A DNA stretch of 9,568 bases from Lachnospiraceae bacterium (GTDB lineage Bacteria; Bacillota; Clostridia; Lachnospirales; Lachnospiraceae): NCBI GenBank assembly GCA_009774245.1, contig VSNM01000128.1:1-9568 (forward strand). Reading direction: 5' to 3'. A program made the translations under genes and the position numbers. Position 1 is the stretch's first letter, and each line of letters opens with the position of its first letter. The notes beneath the pieces are model-generated. The model searched no databases. It saw only the letters and a program-made list of their open reading frames with translations, and was not told the origin of the DNA. Below are positions 1 through 6,818 of this stretch, piece by piece.

Positions 1-418
1 GTGATAGAATTATTATGCACCGACTACAATAAAAAAGCAACATTTATTCATTATTATTTAAGCAATGCTGTACTAGATACTGGCAAATAAAACAGATCAG
101 TTATCCTCTGATGATAAGAGAGAAATTCTAAACCTTTATGCTCAGTCCGGTTTAGTGATGATCCTTGTGAATACATTGATGGAAAACATTTATACAATGG
201 TCTGCGAATGGTCGCCTGATATGGTGGCTCATGCCCCAGATGCACTTCATTACATAGACGAAGCAGAGGAAATGCTGAAAAAATTCAGCGTGCCGCTTCC
301 AGCGAATGAGGCCGTTCAATTTCTTACATCTCAAAAGGACAGTTCTCTTGGAAGGTCTTTTGAGGGGGTGCGTCTTTCGTATCTGTCAAAAACTGTAAGT
401 AATAGTGAAAGGCTGTAA
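1..418 (+). pseudogene. 3' part of a frameshifted small helical protein gene (possible immunity gene)
   Basis: Two overlapping open segments look like one gene. Frame 1 is open from base 1 and stops at TAA 88-90 (ends ...LSNAVLDTGK). Frame 2 is open from 77, after a TAG at 74, to TAA 416-418, and reads NKTDQLSSDDKREI... and then a helical region (EAEEMLKKF, LPANEAVQFL). Omitting one base, for example the T at 88 inside GGCAAATAAAAC, joins them as ...LDTGKKTDQLSS.... Within frame 2 the first usable starts are GTG 155 and ATG 158, but neither has a Shine-Dalgarno sequence and both would cut into the helical region, which argues against a separate gene there. The true start is upstream of the window. 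No signal peptide or TM segment is seen. The family is not recognised; its place at the head of an immunity-type array suggests a related role, but this is inference. A sequencing error is the alternative to true decay. Confidence 0.55.
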
Positions 419-420
419 AT

Positions 421-1098
421 ATGAAAAAATGTACAATAGGACTGTTTTCAAAAATCATTACATTTTTGGTCTTTGTGGTTTTCTTCATTCCGCTGACGGG
501 TATTGCCTTTTATTTTGTGTTTATCTATCCGCAGACACACCATGAGGAACGGCTGATATTTCTGGCTGGTTTAATCATGTGTGTTGACCTTTTGGGCTAT
601 GCCATTTACCGTATGTTTTATCTGGGTCTGGTTTGGACGGAATATGATATGGAAAATGTGGTTTTCCATTATTCCCGTAAGGAAGAATATCGGTTTCGGT
701 GGGAGGAAATACCGGGGAGCCGGGTGCAGGTTGAACGGGCAGGCGGCGGATACGTTTTCTGTATCCAGGAGAATGGGCGGCAGAGAAAAATTCCTCTGAC
801 CCGTCTTTCAAAAGGCTATAAAGATTTTGAAAAAACAATGGAGCTGACGGGGGTGCTGCACCGGATTGGCGTAAAGACACAGGAAGAATTTAAGCGGGAT
901 GCGGAACGGGTATTTGAGCAGTATCAAAAATACCGTGAAGCCCATCCGGGTTCCACACCGTCAAAACAGGAAGGGAATTGCGTAATCTGTCCGGACTGCC
1001 AGGGAAAGGGGCTGCACCTTAAAAAACTCCCGCTGCTGAAGGTGGATGTGGGAAAGGTTTGTAAGACCTGCCGTGGCTCTGGTTATTTGTCCAAGTAA
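421..1098 (+). CDS. Two-TM membrane protein with cytosolic PH-like region and C-terminal DnaJ-type zinc motif
   Basis: A 225-residue protein starting at ATG 421, two bases after the preceding stop, with GAAAGG at 407-412 as ribosome binding site. Two hydrophobic helices (about residues 11-35 and 45-69) precede a beta-rich stretch (about 72-148: VVFHYSRK, RFRWEEI, YVFCIQENGRQRKIPLT) ending in a helix, a layout like bacterial PH-like domains on short membrane anchors. A charged helix follows (152-174). The tail carries two CxxCxGxG units, CPDCQGKG at 190-197 and CKTCRGSG at 214-221. In DnaJ two such units make one zinc site, so one bound zinc is expected. A paralogue at 7323-7859 shares the N-terminus, the RxxYxG region and the FRWEE motif but lacks the zinc tail. 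The function is unknown; membrane-associated immunity or stress protection is inferred from context. Confidence 0.85.
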   Translation: MKKCTIGLFSKIITFLVFVVFFIPLTGIAFYFVFIYPQTHHEERLIFLAGLIMCVDLLGYAIYRMFYLGLVWTEYDMENVVFHYSRKEEYRFRWEEIPGSRVQVERAGGGYVFCIQENGRQRKIPLTRLSKGYKDFEKTMELTGVLHRIGVKTQEEFKRDAERVFEQYQKYREAHPGSTPSKQEGNCVICPDCQGKGLHLKKLPLLKVDVGKVCKTCRGSGYLSK

Positions 1099-1129
1099 TT
1101 ACCATATTAAAAACAAAGGAGATTGAAAC

Positions 1130-1720
1130 ATGGGAATTTTTGACAAGTTCAAAAAGAAAAAGGAAGAAAAAAGACCAAACTTGATTGTCTTTGAAAAAGA
1201 AAATGTTGATAATGACTATGCGAATTTTGAATTGAAGATAAAGCCCCGAATTTCTATTGATGATGGTTTTACACAAGAAGCATATCAGCGCCTTGCAGGG
1301 AGACGGAAGGAAATACTGGAGCAGATTGAAGAGATTATTTTCAGAAATTATCTTGATGAAACCAGTGAAGACCTTTCCTCGGAGGTTGGCAGTTTCCCCG
1401 ATATCCGTTATTTTACGGGGAATTATTATGTTGTGTATGAGAGTTACGGTTTCACTTACCGGGACAATAATCATCGTCCTTACCACATTAAAAACGGACA
1501 ATATAGAAATGTAAGCTATAAAGGAAATGAACGACAGGAAAACTATCTCCCCTTGGACAGCGCTGGAATCACAAAGTATTATAACATTTTTATCCAGGTT
1601 GGGCTGACTGGAATTGAAAGCGGACAGGAAGAAGATTATATGAGCCTTGACCTGGTTGCGGAAATTGCTTCGCTGGATGATAAGATTGAGTTTGAGGTAT
1701 TATCTCATGGTGTGGTGTAA
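1130..1720 (+). CDS. Soluble MGIFDKFKKKK-type protein, possible immunity protein
   Basis: A 196-residue protein with a strong ribosome binding site AAAGGAGA (1115-1122) seven bases before ATG 1130. The N-terminus MGIFDKFKKKKEEKR is a short amphipathic, strongly basic segment of the sort that opens many small cytosolic Bacillota proteins and may touch the membrane. The rest is mixed alpha/beta with a helix at about 48-73 (EAYQRLAGRRKEILEQIEEI) and an aromatic-rich stretch at about 93-112 (RYFTGNYYVVYESYGFTY). No TM segment, signal peptide or catalytic signature is seen. I do not recognise the family. Size, acidic C-terminal half and position in the array fit an immunity protein, but this is guilt by association. 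It lies 31 bases after the zinc-motif gene and is probably co-transcribed. Confidence 0.8.
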   Translation: MGIFDKFKKKKEEKRPNLIVFEKENVDNDYANFELKIKPRISIDDGFTQEAYQRLAGRRKEILEQIEEIIFRNYLDETSEDLSSEVGSFPDIRYFTGNYYVVYESYGFTYRDNNHRPYHIKNGQYRNVSYKGNERQENYLPLDSAGITKYYNIFIQVGLTGIESGQEEDYMSLDLVAEIASLDDKIEFEVLSHGVV

Positions 1721-1764
1721 ACCGGAATATTTGAGGAGCAGGTGAAAGGAATGGAAACAGCAGA

Positions 1765-2481
1765 ATGGATATAAAAAATGAGACATACAGGCAAAGGCCA
1801 TTTTCACGGACTGGGATGCCTCTGTTTGGAGCAGCGCTGTTGTTCCTGATCCCGGCTATCTGTTTTTGCCTTAGCAGGAACACTCTTTTATTAGCGGTGA
1901 CCCTGCTTATGATTGGACTTTTGTTTATCATGTTGGGAGTGGAAAGGATAAAAGGAGAAGCAAAACATATTCTGAGGTTTGTTCAGGAAAAGTCCAATTT
2001 TTACCACAAATACAATCCGCCTCTGACAGTATCCGGACTTCTGGACTGCTTAAAAAAAGAAGGCTTTGAAGTGACAGAATATCCTTATGGCAATTATTAC
2101 TGCCATCAGTATATCGGCCAGAAATACTCCGTCCATTTCTTTGTAGCAAACAATGACACACCAGACTGCCCGGAGGCAGAAAGCTATTCTAAGCTGTTCA
2201 TTCAGACTGTCTATGGAGCAGGCAGGGCAGTCGGCAGTCAGTATCTGCTGGATTTAGAGTATGGAGCCGGATTGGAACAGAAATCGCCGGAATATATCCA
2301 GGCTGTGCGGGAAGGACTGATGCATGATAAAAATGGATTTTTCTTTGGATTCCGGCTTGCTTATGATACCCAGGATAATAGCTTGTACTGTGCGGAGGCA
2401 GTTACCCGTATTATCTGGCATAAAAGTGAAGCACTTGCAATCTATTCCAGTAAGCTGCTGAAAAAGCTGTTTTTTGATTAA
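1765..2481 (+). CDS. Two-TM membrane protein with unrecognised cytosolic domain
   Basis: A 238-residue protein. After 16 polar residues come two hydrophobic helices (about 17-36 MPLFGAALLFLIPAICFC and 40-58 LLLAVTLLMIGLLFIML), then a cytosolic region of about 180 residues. That region begins with a helix (62-80), has an LTVSGLLDCLKKEGFEV segment (87-103), a Tyr-rich strand region (105-127) and further mixed alpha/beta sequence. The start is uncertain: ATG 1765 is the only start codon between an upstream in-frame stop and the first TM helix, but its spacing to AAAGG (1745-1749) is long. An out-of-frame mini-ORF from ATG 1751 (METAEWI, stop TAA 1772-1774) overlaps it and may couple translation. 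The family is not recognised. The anchor-plus-domain layout recalls the PH-like membrane proteins in this window, though no sequence similarity is evident. Confidence 0.8.
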   Translation: MDIKNETYRQRPFSRTGMPLFGAALLFLIPAICFCLSRNTLLLAVTLLMIGLLFIMLGVERIKGEAKHILRFVQEKSNFYHKYNPPLTVSGLLDCLKKEGFEVTEYPYGNYYCHQYIGQKYSVHFFVANNDTPDCPEAESYSKLFIQTVYGAGRAVGSQYLLDLEYGAGLEQKSPEYIQAVREGLMHDKNGFFFGFRLAYDTQDNSLYCAEAVTRIIWHKSEALAIYSSKLLKKLFFD

Positions 2482-2608
2482 GGCAGGTAGCGAGATATTC
2501 TCTTAAACAAGGTTTCTGCTAATGGCATTCATCAGAGACGGGCACAAATAGAAAGCTGTTATCATCTAAAAAGCGGCTAATCAATAGAACAACTGTGGAG
2601 GCAATTTC

Positions 2609-3634
2609 ATGGATACAGCAAACTTCAAAAAAAGGTGTATATTGATTTTTTTGCTGACCCTTTGTGTGTTGCTTTGCGGCTGTCATGGGAATATCATTGG
2701 GAATCCTATGACATCTGAACACACGGAGTTGCTTGTGGACGGGGAATATAAGCCGTTCAATGTTCCAAGGAACACAATGGAGGCGTTAATGAAACTGGTA
2801 GAGGCAGAGGATGTTGATACCATTTATGAGGTGTTTTCTCCGGCTGTACGGGAAAATGCAGAAGGACTTTATGAGCAGATTCAAGAGTTTATCCGATTTG
2901 CAGAAGAAAATGTAACGGCATGGGATTTTTCTTCGGGAACTGGTAAGGGAGACCGAAGGGATGGCGATGCTGTTATGACACGGGCCTCGTTCTATGAGTT
3001 CAGCACGGATAGTGGAATGTATCGGTGTGACATTGGCGAGGTGTTGAAAAACACGGTACAGCCAGACTTAGTGGGCTTTTCTGATATAACGGTTTATCCA
3101 AATGAATTATCTTGGGAATATGCGCCTAAAAAGCCAGTGGGCATTTACATTGTATATCGGGTGGAAGATCAGCCGCAGGAAACCATAGAGGGGTCGTATA
3201 CAATGGAAAGACTGATAGAGCTTGCCCAGGCAGGAAACACAGATGGCCTTTGTGAATGCTTTTCCCTGGCGACAAAGGGAGATGCGGAGGACATACCAGA
3301 GAAAGCGCAGGAGCTGGTGGAATTTCTGTGTGAGCAGATGGTTTCCTGGGAGTTTTATACTTGGACGGAAAATATAGAAATGATAGGTGGCTCAAAGGTT
3401 ACAACAAGGGAAATGTTTTTTTATCTGCATATGGATAACGGGCTGTACCGCTGCGATATTCGGGAGGTGCTGGAAAGCAGAGATCCGGCGGAAGTTGGTG
3501 TTTCCAGTGTTTCCGTTTTCCCTGCGCTGTACCCTGGAGAAGACCCGGAATACGAGGACGAGATATATAAAGGATACTGTACCTGGGGGCGGGATAACGC
3601 AGGTATTTCCATTGTGTACTCGCAAGACGACTAG
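2609..3634 (+). CDS. Lipoprotein with two tandem DUF5104-like domains
   Basis: A 341-residue protein with GGAGG (2597-2601) seven bases before ATG 2609. The signal peptide (KKRCILIFLLTLCVLL, residues 7-22) ends in a lipobox-like LCGC with predicted lipidated Cys25, so the mature protein should be tethered outside the cytoplasmic membrane. Two homologous repeats follow, about 56-184 and 197-337. Each has a helical segment (TMEALMKLVEAEDVDTIYEVFS; TMERLIELAQAGNTDGLCECFS), an acidic helix, the signature MYRCDIGEVL (137-146) or LYRCDIREVL (279-288), and a final GIYIVY (178-183) or GISIVY (332-337). The pattern matches what I know of DUF5104, a domain of secreted Bacillota lipoproteins, usually one per protein. 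The function is not established. The outside location suggests interception of something at the cell surface. The stop overlaps the next gene's ribosome binding site. Confidence 0.85.
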   Translation: MDTANFKKRCILIFLLTLCVLLCGCHGNIIGNPMTSEHTELLVDGEYKPFNVPRNTMEALMKLVEAEDVDTIYEVFSPAVRENAEGLYEQIQEFIRFAEENVTAWDFSSGTGKGDRRDGDAVMTRASFYEFSTDSGMYRCDIGEVLKNTVQPDLVGFSDITVYPNELSWEYAPKKPVGIYIVYRVEDQPQETIEGSYTMERLIELAQAGNTDGLCECFSLATKGDAEDIPEKAQELVEFLCEQMVSWEFYTWTENIEMIGGSKVTTREMFFYLHMDNGLYRCDIREVLESRDPAEVGVSSVSVFPALYPGEDPEYEDEIYKGYCTWGRDNAGISIVYSQDD

Positions 3635-3645
3635 GGGGCTGTTAT

Positions 3646-4938
3646 ATGTCAAACTATTACAATACATCTTACAATGAAGCAAGCGCTGAATTACAGGGAG
3701 GCATTCTGCGGGGTATTTTAGGAAGTGTCACCGGGATGATCGTCTGTATTTTGGTAATGCTGTTATGCTCCCTGTTCCAGATGAGCAGTTTCAGTACCAT
3801 GCTCCAGCTTTTTGTGGGGCTGGTGATTGGGTGGTTTTACCGTCTGTTTCATGGGCGGCGTTCTAAAACTGCCGCCTATGTTACTGTGGGGAGCTGTACC
3901 GTATCGGCCAGTGTCCTCTGGGTAGTGCTGCTGGTTCTTTTGTCTGTTCTCGTTTCTCCGGTTCCATTCACAACAGCGGATTGGGGCAGGTTGTGGGGGG
4001 AGATATGGGAATTGCTGCTTTTGTGTGCAGGTCTGGGGATGATTGGCTTTTTCCTTACCAGAAAAAGTTTGCTGGCTTATGCGGACTGGAAAAGAGGCCC
4101 CTGGCATGTCGCATACGCAGGGGGGAATGGGTACTCCTACAACTTGCTCCCGGAAAAACTTCCCGCTGTCAATCCGCCGGCGTACTTTGCCTTACACAGC
4201 CGCTTTGCACCGGGAACCCGGCTCATCGTGGAGGGCAGTAGCCTCCGGTGGCGGAGGCGGCTCCGGAAAGACCGTGTGTTTTCCATTCATGATATTGCCG
4301 GTGTGGTGCTGGGGCCGGGGAATGGCTGTAATGTACTCTATGATAAGAATTATCAGGTATTGGCTAAGTTTGCAGGCAGTATGGAACACGCAGATTTGAT
4401 GTTCCTCTGGTTGCTCCAAAGGGAGATTCCCATAGTCAATGCGCCTGCCGGATGGCATTCCCCGGATAAGGACAACCCGGAGCCGGAACCAGTGAAATCC
4501 TCTGTTCTTCGGCGGCAATTCGTTCTTCGCATGAAACGCTCTACCGGGATTGGATTTGCAGTGATTGGATGTTTTATGCTGTTGCTGGGACTGGCTCTTT
4601 TCCTGGCGGTTTTCCTGTTGACTGACGTTTCGGCTTTGCCTATGGTAGATCGGTGTGCTTTGGTTTTCCTTGAACTGGCTGAAATGGGAATGGGCATTGT
4701 TTCTTTGCGGATTGGGAAAGTCAGCCGGGTGGAAGTAGACGGAGAACAGATGCGTGTGGTTTCCCGGTTTGGACGGGCCGCAGAGTTTTCAGTAAGGGAC
4801 GTGTCCTCTGTTTCCAGAAGCCTGGGCTGGATTGTGCTGTATGACAGGGAGTTTAAAACACTGGCAAAAGTGGATTCCTGCCTGGAAGATATGGAGAGGT
4901 TAAAAGAGTATATGGCGTCTTATGGGATAAAGATGTGA
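3646..4938 (+). CDS. Six-TM membrane protein with two copies of a PH-like domain
   Basis: A 430-residue protein with AGGGGG (3633-3638) seven bases before ATG 3646, its ribosome binding site overlapping the previous stop, so the two are probably translationally coupled. A polar start (SNYYNTSYNEASAEL) leads to four TM helices (about 23-45, 50-68, 79-104, 118-138), a soluble domain (about 192-262), two more TM helices (about 301-326, 335-354) and a second soluble domain (about 361-428). The two soluble domains are homologous: both begin V[ED]G, have FS[IV]xD[IV], the core VLYD[KR]xxxxLAK (230-241 and 397-408) and end in a helix, the layout of bacterial PH-like domains. The gene is distinctly G+C-rich (43 of 60 bases at 4201-4260). 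The function is unknown; a membrane scaffold or immunity role is inferred. The N-terminal part resembles Lachnospiraceae immunity-locus membrane proteins with Gly-rich helices. Confidence 0.85.
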   Translation: MSNYYNTSYNEASAELQGGILRGILGSVTGMIVCILVMLLCSLFQMSSFSTMLQLFVGLVIGWFYRLFHGRRSKTAAYVTVGSCTVSASVLWVVLLVLLSVLVSPVPFTTADWGRLWGEIWELLLLCAGLGMIGFFLTRKSLLAYADWKRGPWHVAYAGGNGYSYNLLPEKLPAVNPPAYFALHSRFAPGTRLIVEGSSLRWRRRLRKDRVFSIHDIAGVVLGPGNGCNVLYDKNYQVLAKFAGSMEHADLMFLWLLQREIPIVNAPAGWHSPDKDNPEPEPVKSSVLRRQFVLRMKRSTGIGFAVIGCFMLLLGLALFLAVFLLTDVSALPMVDRCALVFLELAEMGMGIVSLRIGKVSRVEVDGEQMRVVSRFGRAAEFSVRDVSSVSRSLGWIVLYDREFKTLAKVDSCLEDMERLKEYMASYGIKM

Positions 4939-4976
4939 TTCGGGATTTTATATAGCATTTTTGGTGGAGGTGAAAA

Positions 4977-5462
4977 ATGTACAATAGGTATCATGATATT
5001 AAGAAATTCGTAACTGATCCGGAAAAGTTGCAAATTGTGAATGGCTCGGAAGTCTATATTTCGAGTGAGGAAGATTATGATATTGTGGTGGATTTGAAGG
5101 AACACAAAGAGGAATTTGAAAGTCTGAAACCTTTTATTGCTTTTATTGCCCGAAATATTTGTGAACTGGACAATACCGCCCAGAAATTTAACAGGCTGCA
5201 CAGTGGAGAAAGCCGGTTTCCCTTTGACCTGGAGCTTATTTTCATTGACGTTTCTCATGTGATTCTTGAGTATTGGGGAACAGAAGTAAATACGCAGTTT
5301 GGTGTTGTTTTTGAGTACAGCAAGGACAAATTCACACTCAAAAAGTTTGGAATGATACAGGATATTCCGGCAGACTGGGAGCAGGCTCCTATTTTGAAAG
5401 GAAATAAAAGTAAGCAGGATAAAAAGAAAAGTTTTTTGCATGGGATAATACATTGGATGTAA
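4977..5462 (+). CDS. Unrecognised soluble protein, possible immunity protein
   Basis: A 161-residue protein with GGAGG (4966-4970) six bases before ATG 4977. There is no signal peptide or TM segment. It starts with a helix-like MYNRYHDIKKFV, has short strands (SEVYIS, YDIVVDL), a helix at about 44-75 and a C-terminal beta-rich region: ELIFIDVSHVILEYWGT (86-102), FGVVFEY (108-114) and FTLKKFGM (119-126). It ends in a Lys-rich tail (KGNKSKQDKKKS, 141-152). I do not recognise the family. The C-terminal strand pattern (YWGTxVNTxFxVxF) resembles small immunity-type proteins of toxin loci, which fits the neighbours. The sequence around its start repeats 16 bases found at the 421 gene start, but in another reading frame. 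Confidence 0.8.
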   Translation: MYNRYHDIKKFVTDPEKLQIVNGSEVYISSEEDYDIVVDLKEHKEEFESLKPFIAFIARNICELDNTAQKFNRLHSGESRFPFDLELIFIDVSHVILEYWGTEVNTQFGVVFEYSKDKFTLKKFGMIQDIPADWEQAPILKGNKSKQDKKKSFLHGIIHWM

Positions 5463-5510
5463 TCTTACACTGAAAAAATTACAGTACAATCCAACAGAGG
5501 GGTGGGCAGT

Positions 5511-5930
5511 ATGTATTCCTATCTTGGGATAGTGAATGATTTATTAAAAGAATTTCCGGAAATAAGCAAAAATTACGCAAAGGAAATAGCATGGATTAAG
5601 GACACGTTCAAAGGACAGGAAACCGGAGGCCAGACAATCTATTTTGACCGCTGTTTCTGTGACTACATTGGACAACTGCTGATGGACGAGTGCCAGGATA
5701 ACATTCAGATAGAAAAGGTATTTACTTTTTTAGAGGATATGGCTGTGAGTGAAGATCAGGAAGTCAGAAATCTGTTGCAAGTAACCGTTTTAGAATATCT
5801 CCGTAGCTGGTATCTGTTACAAAACAGGTCGGAGAAGCTTATGCTGCCGGAAACAAAGAAGATATTTGCTCATGTAAAGAGCTACCTGCAGAAACCGGCG
5901 CAGGATGTCCTACCCTGTTTCTATACATGA
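5511..5930 (+). CDS. DUF7674-like small helical protein
   Basis: A 139-residue protein. I chose ATG 5511, eight bases after GAGGGG (5497-5502); a GTG at 5502 is in frame but lies inside that ribosome binding site. The protein is all helical, with FPEISKNYAKEIAWIKD (15-31), QTIYFDRCFCDYIGQLL (41-57), KVFTFLEDMAVSEDQEVRN (69-87) and LLQVTVLEYL (88-97). This order (FPEI, N-terminal helix, FLE-M-S-D-EV, VTVLE-L) matches my memory of the family named DUF7674 in Bacillota, seen in and near toxin-immunity loci. The family name is from memory and not certain. Usual members are about 110-140 residues, so this looks full length. A helical immunity protein is the most economical reading. Confidence 0.8.
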   Translation: MYSYLGIVNDLLKEFPEISKNYAKEIAWIKDTFKGQETGGQTIYFDRCFCDYIGQLLMDECQDNIQIEKVFTFLEDMAVSEDQEVRNLLQVTVLEYLRSWYLLQNRSEKLMLPETKKIFAHVKSYLQKPAQDVLPCFYT

Positions 5931-5984
5931 CAGGATGTGTGAAAAGCAATTTGTAAAGTTGGCAGAAAGGAAAACGGGCAGACA

Positions 5985-6482
5985 ATGATAATTGGAGATC
6001 CTTATAAATTTGCTATCCTGAGCGGGGTAATCAATGAATGGAATATTGATGACACGTTTTGTAATGGAGTTCTGCTTTTTTGTGTAAATGGTGACATTTA
6101 CCCCAAAGAGGTCGCAACAGCCACTCTTCGGTGTGAAATTGAATACTTGAAACAGAAGTTAAGGAACCATACAACAGACAAACGGTTATATACCCTGCCT
6201 CCACAACAGGCTTTTGCAGAAATCTATGGCATTACCTTTCCGGAAGATATGGACAGTGACAATGGGGATTGTTTTGATATAACTCCAGCTTCATTGTCCG
6301 ATCATAACTGCTTTGTTTTTGCGGTATGTGATGGTGTAAATATCAGGATTTTAGCAAGTGAGTTGGCTTATGAAAGGGAAAACTCCAGGCATAGATTAGA
6401 AAACATAATTATAAGTGAAACTTTTCTTACGGTTAGCGAGTTGAGGGAAATTATAGCAGTCCTGGAAGGATTTACTTTCTGA
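5985..6482 (+). CDS. Imm42-like immunity protein
   Basis: A 165-residue soluble protein. The start MIIGDPYKFAILSGVINEWN followed by FCNGVLLFCVNGDIYP (25-40) resembles what I recall of the Imm42 family (opening M-I-x-G-x-x-x-[KR]-F-A-I, then an N-G-x-Y-P element), an immunity family of polymorphic toxin systems. This family resemblance fixes ATG 5985 as the start even though the best ribosome binding site (AAAGG 5966-5970) is 14 bases away. A helix at about 48-60 and a C-terminal helix (LTVSELREIIAVLEGF) flank an acidic central region (FPEDMDSDNGDCFD). Its role would be to bind and block a cognate toxin domain in the cytoplasm; no cognate toxin is in the window. Confidence 0.8.
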   Translation: MIIGDPYKFAILSGVINEWNIDDTFCNGVLLFCVNGDIYPKEVATATLRCEIEYLKQKLRNHTTDKRLYTLPPQQAFAEIYGITFPEDMDSDNGDCFDITPASLSDHNCFVFAVCDGVNIRILASELAYERENSRHRLENIIISETFLTVSELREIIAVLEGFTF

Positions 6483-6547
6483 TAAGTCAAAAAATTGTGT
6501 TATTGATGTGATTTATTGATGCGAGGATAGGATTTTGGATAGAAAGG

Positions 6548-6813
6548 ATGTTTGAAAAATGGAAGATCAATATACCCGTTGGCAAACAAGAAGGAGAAGT
6601 CTCCCGGATCAAAAGAAAAGTGGGAATGGCTGGATACTTGGAAAGTCATGTTTAACATTGCACTTAACATATCAAATATATAATCTTGCTGAGGAGGCAG
6701 AACAGCAAAAAGCTATTCTTCGGCTGATTATTCCCCGGAAATGCAAATTAAGTCCGGAGTTAAAAGACTTTTTGAATGAACATAAATATGTAAAGGTAAT
6801 TAGGAGGGATTAA
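6548..6813 (+). pseudogene. Small gene with two apparent +1 frameshifts; intact 84-residue ORF from 6559
   Basis: The longest intact frame runs from ATG 6559 to TAA 6811-6813 (84 residues). Its first 40 residues (DQYTRWQTRRRSLPDQ...) look like out-of-frame sequence, while the C-terminal half is protein-like (NLAEEAEQQKAILRLI, LSPELKDFLNEHKYVKVIRRD). The other two frames supply natural-looking sequence for the 5' part: from ATG 6548 MFEKWKINIPVGKQEGE, then in the third frame SKEKWEWLDTWKVMFNIALN. Removing one base near 6597-6600 and one near 6683-6686 joins all three into an 87-residue protein, and the lengths agree (266 minus 2 bases is 88 codons). I therefore read it as a decaying or mis-sequenced immunity-type gene. 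The rival view is a real 84-residue protein starting at 6559, which has GAAAGG (6542-6547) at a long spacing. The family is unknown. Confidence 0.55.
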
Positions 6814-6818
6814 CTAGA

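Noticed and set aside
155..418. An independent 87-residue gene starting at GTG 155
   Set aside because: There is no Shine-Dalgarno sequence upstream, and the frame is open and protein-like back to 77, so a frameshifted longer gene is a better reading.
1019..1501. A 160-residue minus-strand open frame
   Set aside because: It lies opposite the well-supported 1130-1720 gene with a good ribosome binding site; its sequence is a low-complexity, Ile/Phe-rich antisense translation with no domain. The same applies to the other minus-strand frames.
2482..2608. Possible hidden gene or promoter in the 127-base gap before the lipoprotein gene
   Set aside because: No frame gives a protein-like stretch and no clear -35/-10 pair is visible; only the GGAGG of the next gene is evident.
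4920..5489. A 189-residue minus-strand open frame
   Set aside because: It is an antisense shadow of the 4977-5462 gene, rich in Phe/Ile/Asn as expected from the complement, and has no plausible ribosome binding site advantage over the plus-strand gene.
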